Below are positions 1 through 4,873 of a DNA stretch of 7,268 nt, piece by piece. A program made the position numbers and the translations under genes. The DNA is from an archaeon. GTDB taxonomy: Archaea; Thermoplasmatota; Thermoplasmata; Methanomassiliicoccales; Methanomethylophilaceae. The stretch's first letter is position 1. The number at the start of each line of letters is the position of its first letter. The stretch is from contig JAKSHV010000048.1 of NCBI GenBank assembly GCA_024399225.1, positions 1 through 7,268 of the forward strand, read 5' to 3'. The notes under the pieces were generated by a model. It did not search any database. It was not told where the DNA came from and saw only the letters and a program-made list of their open reading frames with translations.

Positions 1-545
1 TCCTCCCTGGTCTCCATAAGGACGAATGCGTCACGGGGAACACCGGCAGATTCGGCTGCACTGCGAAGGATATCGAAAAGCACCCTGTTGGAACGTTTAG
101 CTTCGGAACCGCCTTTGAATGCGATGGCGTTTCCGCTCTTCAGACACAGTGACATGATCTGAGGAACCACCTCGGGGCGGGCCTCGAATATCACTCCGAT
201 GAGTCCGATAGGGCACCTTACCTGGTATAATGTGAGACCGTCGTCTAGTTCCATGGCAGACATGGTCTCTCCCACGGGATCGTTGATCTTTGCAACATCG
301 AGGATGCTGTTGATCATATCCTGCACCTTGTCCTCGTTGAGTTTCAGTCTCTTGAGAAGCTCGGGTGCAATGGCATCCTTGGATTCGTTTACATCTTCCG
401 CGTTGGCGGCAAGAATCGCATCCCTGTTGGATTCGATGGCCTCGGCCATAGCCTTCAATGCGGAATTCTTGACCTCGGTGGAAAGTGCGGCCATCTTCAA
501 TGCTGCCAATTTAGCATCCTTGATTTCGGATACTGTGTCTGCCAT
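1..545 (-). CDS. proA: Gamma-glutamyl phosphate reductase (glutamate-5-semialdehyde dehydrogenase), N-terminal part
   Basis: ProA reduces gamma-glutamyl phosphate with NADPH to glutamate-5-semialdehyde, the second step of proline synthesis from glutamate, in the cytosol. About 181 residues are visible; the gene runs off the left edge, so the catalytic cysteine (usually in the second half) is not seen. The start MADTVSEIKDAKLAALKMAA is followed by helical sequence typical of ProA, including NRDAILAANAEDV. Family hallmarks follow: PIGLIGVIFEARPEVVPQI at about residues 107-125 and LCLKSGNAIAFKGGSEAKRSN at about 128-148, the nucleotide-binding part of the aldehyde dehydrogenase fold. ATG at 545 was chosen because it begins the homologous sequence and lies about 25 bases from a TATA-like box. 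It is divergent from the tRNA gene. No proB is visible; it may lie outside the window. Confidence 0.95.
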   Translation of the reverse strand, partial: MADTVSEIKDAKLAALKMAALSTEVKNSALKAMAEAIESNRDAILAANAEDVNESKDAIAPELLKRLKLNEDKVQDMINSILDVAKINDPVGETMSAMELDDGLTLYQVRCPIGLIGVIFEARPEVVPQIMSLCLKSGNAIAFKGGSEAKRSNRVLFDILRSAAESAGVPRDAFVLMETRE

Positions 546-566
546 ACATTCTGCATTGTTCGGCCC

Positions 567-575
567 AATAAAGAA
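567..575 (-). promoter_or_regulatory. TATA-like box of proA
   Basis: On the minus strand the sequence reads TTCTTTATT, centred about 25 bases upstream of the proA ATG. That is the usual archaeal distance between TATA box and transcription start, so the mRNA would begin at or next to the start codon (leaderless). No Shine-Dalgarno motif lies before the ATG, which fits. This is read from spacing and composition only. Confidence 0.5.
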
Positions 576-625
576 TTAGCGCACGTTCGGAATAGATGTG
601 GCACATGGTGTCGGACAGAACCACG

Positions 626-634
626 CTTTTTATA
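626..634 (+). promoter_or_regulatory. TATA-like box of the tRNA-Ser gene
   Basis: The sequence CTTTTTATA is centred roughly 27 bases upstream of the first base of the tRNA at 659, the expected archaeal TATA position. It is the most T/A-rich stretch in the 113-base gap between proA and the tRNA. The rest of that gap (about 576-625) shows nothing recognisable. Confidence 0.55.
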
Positions 635-658
635 CGCGAAAGGGATTGCGAGTTCTAA

Positions 659-743
659 GCCGAGATGGCCCAGCCCGGTAAGGCGGCGGTCTCGAAAACC
701 GCTGGTTTCGACCTCGGGAGTTCGAATCTCTCTCTCGGCGCCA
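659..743 (+). tRNA. tRNA-Ser (anticodon CGA), CCA end encoded
   Basis: The cloverleaf folds completely by eye. The acceptor stem GCCGAGA (659-665) pairs with TCTCGGC (733-739) in all seven positions. The D stem is GCC/GGC (668-670 with 682-684). The anticodon stem is GCGGT/ACCGC (686-690 with 698-702) around loop CTCGAAA, giving anticodon CGA (693-695), which reads UCG serine codons. A long variable arm (703-715) forms GGT-TTCG-ACC, typical of serine tRNA. The T arm is GGGAG, loop TTCGAAT, then CTCTC, with one G-U pair. The discriminator is G at 740, as expected for serine, and CCA is encoded at 741-743. There is no intron. Confidence 0.97.
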
Positions 744-753
744 TTCTTTCTTT
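744..753 (+). terminator. T-rich tract after tRNA-Ser
   Basis: TTCTTTCTTT follows directly after the encoded CCA. Archaeal RNA polymerase commonly stops at T-rich tracts on the coding strand, so this is the likely end of the tRNA transcript. No stem-loop precedes it other than the tRNA itself. Confidence 0.45.
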
Positions 754-771
754 CCAATTTGAACAACATAC

Positions 772-780
772 GATATTTAT
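772..780 (+). promoter_or_regulatory. TATA-like box of the UPF0145 gene unit
   Basis: GATATTTAT is centred about 27 bases upstream of the ATG at 804, which would give a leaderless transcript starting at or near the start codon. No Shine-Dalgarno motif precedes that ATG. The box lies inside the upstream extension of the reading frame that would begin with TTG at 759, one reason to reject that longer start. Confidence 0.5.
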
Positions 781-803
781 GCCAGCATCTTGATACATCT
801 CCC

Positions 804-1121
804 ATGGCAATACTTGTAACCACCACCGACACCATTCCCGGAAAGAACTATGAGATTCTCGGAATCGTCCAGGGAAACACCATCCAGACCAAAAACATCG
901 GTCGTGACATCACCCAGGGACTCAGATCCATCGCAGGAGGAGAACTGAAAGCCTACGTCGACATGGTGAACAAGGCACGTGCACTCGCCACCGAGAGGAT
1001 GCTGCAGGAGGCCGAGGCACTCGGTGCCGATGCGATCGTCTGTATGAGATTCGCATCCTCCACCGTTGCAGCAGGAGCTGCCGAACTCCTTGCTTTCGGA
1101 ACCGCAGTGAAATACGTCTGA
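804..1121 (+). CDS. UPF0145 / YbjQ-family protein (putative heavy-metal-binding domain)
   Basis: A 105-residue soluble protein of the UPF0145 (YbjQ) family. These are small oligomer-forming domains labelled putative heavy-metal-binding, with no firmly established function. Family signatures are the N-terminal strand MAILVTTTDTIPGK, the central GLRSIAGGELKAYVDMV (39-55), the helix ARALATERMLQEAEALGADAIV (58-79) and a final strand MRFASSTV. Only one cysteine (C80) is present, so metal binding is not obvious from sequence. ATG at 804 is chosen over an upstream TTG because homologues begin at this strand and the TATA box covers the upstream extension. Its stop codon overlaps the Shine-Dalgarno motif of the methyltransferase gene, which starts nine bases later, so the two genes form one unit. 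Confidence 0.9.
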   Translation: MAILVTTTDTIPGKNYEILGIVQGNTIQTKNIGRDITQGLRSIAGGELKAYVDMVNKARALATERMLQEAEALGADAIVCMRFASSTVAAGAAELLAFGTAVKYV

Positions 1122-1123
1122 GG
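1120..1123 (+). promoter_or_regulatory. Shine-Dalgarno motif overlapping the upstream stop codon
   Basis: GAGG begins within the TGA stop of the UPF0145 gene and lies seven bases before the methyltransferase ATG. A ribosome finishing the first gene would sit on the start signal of the second, so translation is probably coupled. Confidence 0.55.
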
Positions 1124-1130
1124 CAGAATC

Positions 1131-1748
1131 ATGGCAGAGATTGATCAGTACAAATGCCCTCAGGGCGAGGAAGGTCAGGAAGTCATCAAGAAGATGAACG
1201 AGCACCACCGCGACCTCACCATCTGGGGACTTTCCAACATCCCCTCCAGATCCGCGAAGCAGATCCTGGATGTCGGATGCGGAGGAGGAATGACCCTCAA
1301 ATTCATGTCGGTGAAATTCCCCAGCGCCAAATGCATGGGTATCGACATCTCCGAGGAATGTGTCAAGGCCTCCACCGAATACAACAAGATGAGGGTCCAG
1401 TGGGGCACAATGGATGTCCTGAAAGCTTCCGTGGAATCCATTCCCGAGCCAGAAAGGATGTTCGACATTGTCACCGCCGTCGAGACCTACTTCTTCTGGC
1501 CCGACCTCAGGTCCAACATCGCACACATCGTCTCCCGTATGAACAACGGCGGTGTTCTCTGCATAGTCTCCGAGCAATACCCTACTGATGCAAACAGGGA
1601 AAAACTCGCCAAAGACTGCATAACTTACGGTATGAAACTTGTCGAAAACGATGAAATGAAGGAGATCATGGAATCCTGCGGACTATCTGTGAACATCGTT
1701 CTCGACGCTGACAAGAACTGGGTAACTTTCATCGGTACCAAAAACTGA
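1131..1748 (+). CDS. Class I SAM-dependent methyltransferase, substrate unknown
   Basis: A 205-residue protein that should transfer a methyl group from S-adenosylmethionine; the acceptor cannot be read from sequence. Motif I, ILDVGCGGG (45-53), is the glycine-rich SAM loop. GIDIS (70-74) carries the acidic residue that usually holds the SAM ribose. FDIVTAVETYFFWPDL (111-126) covers motif II, and GGVLCIVSEQY (140-150) matches the post-loop strand. The N-terminal part MNEHHRDLTIWGLSNI (22-37) and the ETYFFWPDL motif are typical of a group of UbiE/Methyltransf_11-like proteins found in methanogens and anaerobic bacteria. No membrane segment or added domain is present. It is coupled to the UPF0145 gene upstream and followed at once by a stem-loop, so it closes the unit. 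The fold is clear, the function open. Confidence 0.92.
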   Translation: MAEIDQYKCPQGEEGQEVIKKMNEHHRDLTIWGLSNIPSRSAKQILDVGCGGGMTLKFMSVKFPSAKCMGIDISEECVKASTEYNKMRVQWGTMDVLKASVESIPEPERMFDIVTAVETYFFWPDLRSNIAHIVSRMNNGGVLCIVSEQYPTDANREKLAKDCITYGMKLVENDEMKEIMESCGLSVNIVLDADKNWVTFIGTKN

Positions 1749-1754
1749 ACAAAA

Positions 1755-1772
1755 TCGGGGGATTTCCCCCGA
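1755..1772 (+). terminator. G-rich stem-loop ending the UPF0145-methyltransferase unit
   Basis: TCGGGGGATTTCCCCCGA is a perfect inverted repeat starting seven bases after the methyltransferase stop codon. It folds as at least a seven-base-pair stem with a tiny ATTT or TT loop. No T run follows directly, so it is not a classical intrinsic terminator; it may act as a 3' end processing or stability element. The match in form and position with the other unit-end stem-loops here supports a transcript-end role. Confidence 0.55.
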
Positions 1773-1794
1773 GGCTTATCCATTCAACAAGTCG

Positions 1795-1810
1795 GTATCT
1801 TTTAAGATAC
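1795..1810. promoter_or_regulatory. Perfect dyad next to the TATA box: candidate operator
   Basis: GTATCTT-TT-AAGATAC has two perfectly complementary seven-base arms and a two-base spacer. It ends five bases before the TATA-like box of the NimA-like gene, so it would cover the TFB recognition element. A dimeric regulator bound here could block or recruit the basal factors. It is A/T-rich and unlike the G-rich stem-loops at unit ends. The binding protein is unknown. Confidence 0.45.
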
Positions 1811-1814
1811 TTGC

Positions 1815-1824
1815 TTTATTATAT
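1815..1824 (+). promoter_or_regulatory. TATA-like box of the NimA-like flavoprotein gene
   Basis: TTTATTATAT is centred about 27 bases upstream of the ATG at 1847. This predicts a leaderless transcript from that ATG and argues against the longer reading from a TTG at 1811, which would place the TATA box inside the coding sequence. Confidence 0.6.
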
Positions 1825-1846
1825 TCTGGCAAATCAATTATCATTC

Positions 1847-2344
1847 ATGCAACCCAATATGGAGAAATTCCACCTCGGTGCTGAAGAAATCAATGCCCTC
1901 CTCGACAGGAAGAAGGACGGAGTTCTTTCCACAATCGGACAGGACGGATTCCCCTATGGAACCCCTGTTAACTATGTCCGCATCGGAGAGAAGATCTACT
2001 TCCACGGAAGGCATGTCGGAGAGAAGGTCTCCAATCTCGAAGCCTGCGGTAAGGTCTGCCTTACTGTCGTCGAGACCGGCGGATTCGAGCGTTGCGGAGA
2101 CTGTTGCAACAACACGACCACCATCTATGAATCCGTTATCGTACGTGGAACCGTTACCAAAGTCACCGATGAAGCTGAGAAGGTGAAAGTACTCGAGGCA
2201 ACCATCGCCAAACTCGTACCCGAGCGCGTCAAGGATCCCATGAACCCTGCAGCTGCAAAAGCGGCGGCCGTCTACGAGATCAAGGTGGAGTCTGCTACCG
2301 GAAAGTATCACAGGCCCATGCCTGAGAACAAAATCATGCAGTGA
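1847..2344 (+). CDS. NimA-like pyridoxamine 5'-phosphate oxidase-family flavin-binding protein
   Basis: A 165-residue split-barrel protein of the pyridoxamine-phosphate-oxidase superfamily, closest in pattern to the NimA-like group (COG3467). Members bind FMN or a related cofactor, and some reduce nitroimidazoles; the substrate here is unknown. Signatures are DGVLSTIGQDGFPYGTPVNY (24-43), the first strands and cofactor site; KIYFHGRHVGEKVSNL (49-64), with the phosphate-contacting H-x-x-x-x-G-x-K; and TIYESVIVRGTVTKV (92-106), the usual Y-x-S-V-I-x-x-G strand. An unusual cluster, CGDCC (83-87), sits in the preceding loop. ATG 1847 is chosen from TATA spacing; ATG 1859 (MEKFHLGAEE) is also possible. 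It appears to be transcribed alone between a dyad-bearing promoter and a convergent stem-loop. It is not a true PdxH: the family's short form and missing PLP-site tail argue against that. Confidence 0.88.
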   Translation: MQPNMEKFHLGAEEINALLDRKKDGVLSTIGQDGFPYGTPVNYVRIGEKIYFHGRHVGEKVSNLEACGKVCLTVVETGGFERCGDCCNNTTTIYESVIVRGTVTKVTDEAEKVKVLEATIAKLVPERVKDPMNPAAAKAAAVYEIKVESATGKYHRPMPENKIMQ

Positions 2345-2346
2345 AC

Positions 2347-2369
2347 GGATGGGGGCAACGCCCCTATCC
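2347..2369. terminator. Bidirectional stem-loop between convergent genes
   Basis: GGATGGGGGC (2347-2356) pairs with GCCCCTATCC (2360-2369) over ten base pairs, including one G-T wobble, around a three-base AAC loop. It fills most of the 30-base gap between the stops of the NimA-like gene and the converging phosphatase gene, and would fold in either transcript. This suggests a shared 3' end signal; no long T tract flanks it on either side. Confidence 0.6.
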
Positions 2370-2374
2370 CATAC

Positions 2375-3181
2375 TCATTCCTTGTTCAAAACTACTTTAG
2401 AAAGAACCTTTTCTTTGAACTGTTCTGCTTCTTCCTTTGACTGTGCCAGCAACAGGAATTTCGTTGTTTCGAGAAGCTCCTCGTCAACATATGCTCCGGC
2501 CACCCTTGCCATGAAAAGGCCAGGCATGAAATCCCATAGTTTATTCACGAAACGACTGTGGATATCGATCCTATCAGCAACAAAGAATGCAAAATCACAG
2601 CATGCGGCACCAAGCATACGTATGCGTGCCACTTCATCCCTCATGGCACCGATGAGTTCGTAATGCTTGTCCCTCCACTCCTGTTTCTTACGGGAAAAGT
2701 CCCCGGTGGAGACCACACATTTCTTCAGGTCACGGTGAGGATTGTTTCCGATAGGTGTTCCGTTGAGTCTGACACCGTCTGCGACGGTGGCAGTGAACAT
2801 CTCCTTGAGCACAGGCACATAGATAACGGATAGGACCGGTTCCTTGGATACCATAAGGACCAGCTGTGTTCCGTATATGGGCATGCCCCTCTCGTAGCTC
2901 AGAGTTCCATCTATGGGATCGATGACCCAGGTGCGCGCATCCGTGAGCTGGTTTCCATCACTTTCCTCACAATAGAACCTGTCTTCCGGGAATGCGGAAC
3001 GGAGATCTGCGATAATGGATTCCTGCGCTTCCACATCAGAATAGGTTACAATATCATAGGAACCGACGGTATTCGATTTCTCTTCGGAATCACGGTTGCC
3101 GTTGGAGACATATCTGTCAGCGGCCCTGCGTACAGCTTCTGTTGCGATTCTGAGTTCCTCTTCATACGAGACGGTATCCAT
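2375..3181 (-). CDS. Inositol monophosphatase-family phosphatase (SuhB/CysQ/FBPase-like)
   Basis: A 268-residue Mg2+-dependent, lithium-sensitive-type sugar phosphatase. Archaeal members hydrolyse inositol 1-phosphate and often fructose 1,6-bisphosphate or PAP, and the exact substrate cannot be fixed from sequence. Metal-site motifs are complete: DIVTYSD (43-49), the acidic pair in YCEES (70-74), WVIDPIDGT (85-93) and, near the C terminus, LWDFMPGLFMARVAGAYV (215-232) with the W-D pair. The lysine often found just before D-x-V-T is a tyrosine here. The ATG at 3181 (MDTVSYEEE) is preferred because GGAG lies ten bases upstream and homologues begin here; an in-frame ATG at 3205 adds eight residues. 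It is the third gene of the terC operon, following the metallophosphoesterase-like gene by 8 to 32 bases depending on start. Confidence 0.9.
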   Translation of the reverse strand: MDTVSYEEELRIATEAVRRAADRYVSNGNRDSEEKSNTVGSYDIVTYSDVEAQESIIADLRSAFPEDRFYCEESDGNQLTDARTWVIDPIDGTLSYERGMPIYGTQLVLMVSKEPVLSVIYVPVLKEMFTATVADGVRLNGTPIGNNPHRDLKKCVVSTGDFSRKKQEWRDKHYELIGAMRDEVARIRMLGAACCDFAFFVADRIDIHSRFVNKLWDFMPGLFMARVAGAYVDEELLETTKFLLLAQSKEEAEQFKEKVLSKVVLNKE

Positions 3182-3213
3182 GATGGTGTATCTCCGAACA
3201 ACCATATACGGAT

Positions 3214-3876
3214 TTACTCGAGAACGATGACTTCCTGATACAGGGCCGTAGCAGAATGTTCCGGAAGTTCATGATGGACTATGTCGGAGAAGTACCAATG
3301 CCGATATTCTACCTTGTCCATCAAATGTTCCAGACTGTCGGAACAGGAGGTCCTGAATCCTGAGATCTCCGATTTCCATGAAGTGGGGCACTCGCAGGTG
3401 AACACATAATCCACCTTGTTTCCGTGTTCTGCAAGGTTGTATTCCGCCGCGAGAATTTCCTGTGGGAAGATGTCCTGCTCCGGCCACCAAGTGTAATACT
3501 TTCCGAAATCGTCACGACCCGGCGTGGTACCTCCACCCATTGTAAGGAAGGTCTTACCTCCCATGGTGAACACCTGCCCTCTCATCAGATGTGTGATCGA
3601 TCTCGAGATGTTCTGGGTCATTCCACCATTCCATGGAAACACGGGGTGGTCGGATAGGAGATCGTAGTCGTCATGTGGCCCGTCAAGGAACATTATGGAA
3701 CAGGGCAGATCACGATACATCAGGATGTTCTCATGGAAATCCGTGTGTGCTTCGGTTATGCCGCATTTACCCAATATGAGCAGAAAATCACTCTTGCTCA
3801 TACTGTTGATGATGTCGTTCTGACTCAGCTGGTACAATGCCTCTATGCCGCGGGTGTCACCCGTTATGGCGATCAT
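3214..3876 (-). CDS. Metallophosphoesterase-family protein with degenerate active site (probable pseudoenzyme)
   Basis: A 220-residue protein that follows, end to end, the calcineurin-like metallophosphoesterase family of gut anaerobes whose members carry GDxHG, GDFG, DGNHEN, HLMRGQVF, SWW, VDYxxTHCCPTS and FGHYH. The scaffold is kept: WNGG (82-85), HLMRGQVF (96-103), GGKTFLTMGGG (106-116), YTWWPEQ (128-134), KVDYVFT (154-160), CPTS (163-166), RHWYF (192-196) and the terminal LYQEVIVLE. The metal site is largely gone: GDTRG has R9 for His, LGKCG has K37 for Asp, DGPHDD has P67 for Asn, FTCECP has C161 for His, and FSDIV (196-200) replaces FGHxH. Only D7 and H68 remain. The frame is intact with no sign of decay. 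Its ATG overlaps the terC stop (ATGA), so translation is coupled. It is probably non-catalytic, perhaps ligand-binding or regulatory; function unknown. Confidence 0.85.
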   Translation of the reverse strand: MIAITGDTRGIEALYQLSQNDIINSMSKSDFLLILGKCGITEAHTDFHENILMYRDLPCSIMFLDGPHDDYDLLSDHPVFPWNGGMTQNISRSITHLMRGQVFTMGGKTFLTMGGGTTPGRDDFGKYYTWWPEQDIFPQEILAAEYNLAEHGNKVDYVFTCECPTSWKSEISGFRTSCSDSLEHLMDKVEYRHWYFSDIVHHELPEHSATALYQEVIVLE

Positions 3877-4808
3877 TCCCCGTCGACTCCGGGATCGGAT
3901 TTACGATGGATAAGGGAGGCTATTACCGTAATCGCAAGAACCACCACGATGAATATCAGGGAAAGTGTGACATCCACTTCCAGGATGTTGGCGGCAGACA
4001 GGAGCATCTTGACTCCGATGAATGCGAGAATCACACCCAATCCGTATTTCAGATACTCCATCGCACCGATCGCATCCTTGATGACGAAATACATGGACCT
4101 TAGTCCCATGACGGCGAAGATGTTCGATGTGTACACGATGAAGATGTCTGTGGAGATGGAAAGTGCCGCAGGGATCGAATCAAATGCGAACATGATGTCC
4201 GATATCTCGATGACCACAAGACAAAGGAAGAACGGTGTCGCAAGACGCTTTCCGTTCTCGATTGTGAAAAACTTTCCACTTGACATATCGTCGGTGGCAC
4301 GGAAATGCTTGGCGATTTTGAACGCAAGGGAATCCTGCGAATCGTCATCGTCATCATCGTCCCCGAACGCGGTCTTGTAGGCGGTGTACACCAGGATCGC
4401 TCCGAAGATATACATCATGAATCTGAAGTTTGCAAGAAGTTCCGCACCGACGATGATGAACAGTGCACGGAAGAAAATGGCACCCATGATTCCCCAGTAG
4501 AGAACCCTGTGCTGTTTGTCCGCCGGGATCATGAAGATTCCGAAGATCACGATGAAGACGAACAGATTGTCCACCGACATCGAGAGTTCGATGACATATG
4601 CCGCATAATACGAGGCTGCATAGTCCTCACCCAGCTCGAAGGTCACAAGGATCCCGAACAGAAGTGCCACGGCGACGTAGAGTGCGACGAACTTCATTGC
4701 CCTTTTCGCACCCATTACCTGGTCCTTGCGGTTAATGATGAGAAGATCTGCAAGGAGCAATGTGAAGAAGATTACTGCAAAGATTATCCACAGATAGGTT
4801 TCTTCCAC
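3873..4808 (-). CDS. TerC/Alx-family integral membrane protein (probable metal-ion exporter)
   Basis: A 311-residue multi-pass membrane protein of the TerC family, named from tellurite resistance; the bacterial relative Alx takes part in manganese export. About seven to nine hydrophobic segments are visible. The two paired family motifs are present in membrane context: ELSMSVDNLFVF (74-85) and EISDIMFAFDSIP (201-213), whose acidic residues are the likely ion path. The loop between them carries seven consecutive aspartates (150-156) followed by SQD. The TPFFL and YTSNIFAVMGLRSMYFVI blocks are typical. GTG at 4808 is chosen because GGTGA lies four bases upstream; an in-frame TTG at 4829 has no such motif and falls in a leader hairpin. 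It is the first gene of a three-gene operon, sharing ATGA with the next gene. Confidence 0.92.
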   Translation of the reverse strand: MEETYLWIIFAVIFFTLLLADLLIINRKDQVMGAKRAMKFVALYVAVALLFGILVTFELGEDYAASYYAAYVIELSMSVDNLFVFIVIFGIFMIPADKQHRVLYWGIMGAIFFRALFIIVGAELLANFRFMMYIFGAILVYTAYKTAFGDDDDDDDSQDSLAFKIAKHFRATDDMSSGKFFTIENGKRLATPFFLCLVVIEISDIMFAFDSIPAALSISTDIFIVYTSNIFAVMGLRSMYFVIKDAIGAMEYLKYGLGVILAFIGVKMLLSAANILEVDVTLSLIFIVVVLAITVIASLIHRKSDPGVDGE

Positions 4809-4812
4809 ATTC

Positions 4813-4817
4813 TCACC
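4813..4817 (-). promoter_or_regulatory. Shine-Dalgarno motif of terC
   Basis: On the minus strand GGTGA, inside AAGGGTGAGAAT, lies four bases before the GTG at 4808 and is complementary to the UCACC near the 16S rRNA 3' end. It decides the start in favour of GTG rather than the upstream TTG. Confidence 0.5.
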
Positions 4818-4821
4818 CTTA

Positions 4822-4837
4822 CGGACCAATATGTCCG
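4822..4837 (-). promoter_or_regulatory. Small stem-loop in the terC leader
   Basis: On the minus strand CGGAC-ATATTG-GTCCG forms a perfect five-base-pair stem with a six-base loop. By TATA spacing the transcript should start near 4836, so this hairpin would be the very 5' end of the mRNA, immediately before the Shine-Dalgarno motif. It could protect the end or affect ribosome access. It is short, and chance cannot be excluded. Confidence 0.35.
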
Positions 4838-4858
4838 AAAATCAGTAAGATATGCTCG

Positions 4859-4866
4859 TATAAAAG
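4859..4866 (-). promoter_or_regulatory. TATA-like box of the terC operon
   Basis: On the minus strand the sequence reads CTTTTATA. A start about 26 bases downstream falls near 4836, leaving a leader of roughly 28 bases before the GTG. Unlike the leaderless genes elsewhere in the window, this unit therefore has a short leader with a ribosome-binding motif. The box lies seven bases beyond the dnaJ terminator hairpin. Confidence 0.5.
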
Positions 4867-4873
4867 TAAGGTC

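Noticed and set aside
759..803. TTG-initiated N-terminal extension of the UPF0145 protein (15 residues)
   Set aside because: It contains the TATA box, lacks a ribosome-binding motif, and does not match the usual family N terminus.
777..1577. 266-codon open frame on the minus strand opposite the UPF0145 and methyltransferase genes
   Set aside because: It overlaps two well-recognised genes, spans their junction, and has a His/Gly/Asp/Val-rich composition with no known motif, as expected for antisense of GC-rich coding sequence.
1811..1846. TTG-initiated N-terminal extension of the NimA-like protein (12 residues)
   Set aside because: The extension is the TATA box and promoter itself; ATG 1847 fits the expected transcription start.
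3673..4380. 235-codon plus-strand open frame across the phosphoesterase-like and terC genes
   Set aside because: It covers the 3' end of one real gene and the 5' part of another on the opposite strand; the product is low-complexity Met/Ser-rich with no recognisable domain.
4809..4829. TTG 4829 as the start of terC
   Set aside because: It has no Shine-Dalgarno motif, lies inside a leader hairpin, and is followed 21 bases later by an in-frame GTG with GGTGA at good spacing.
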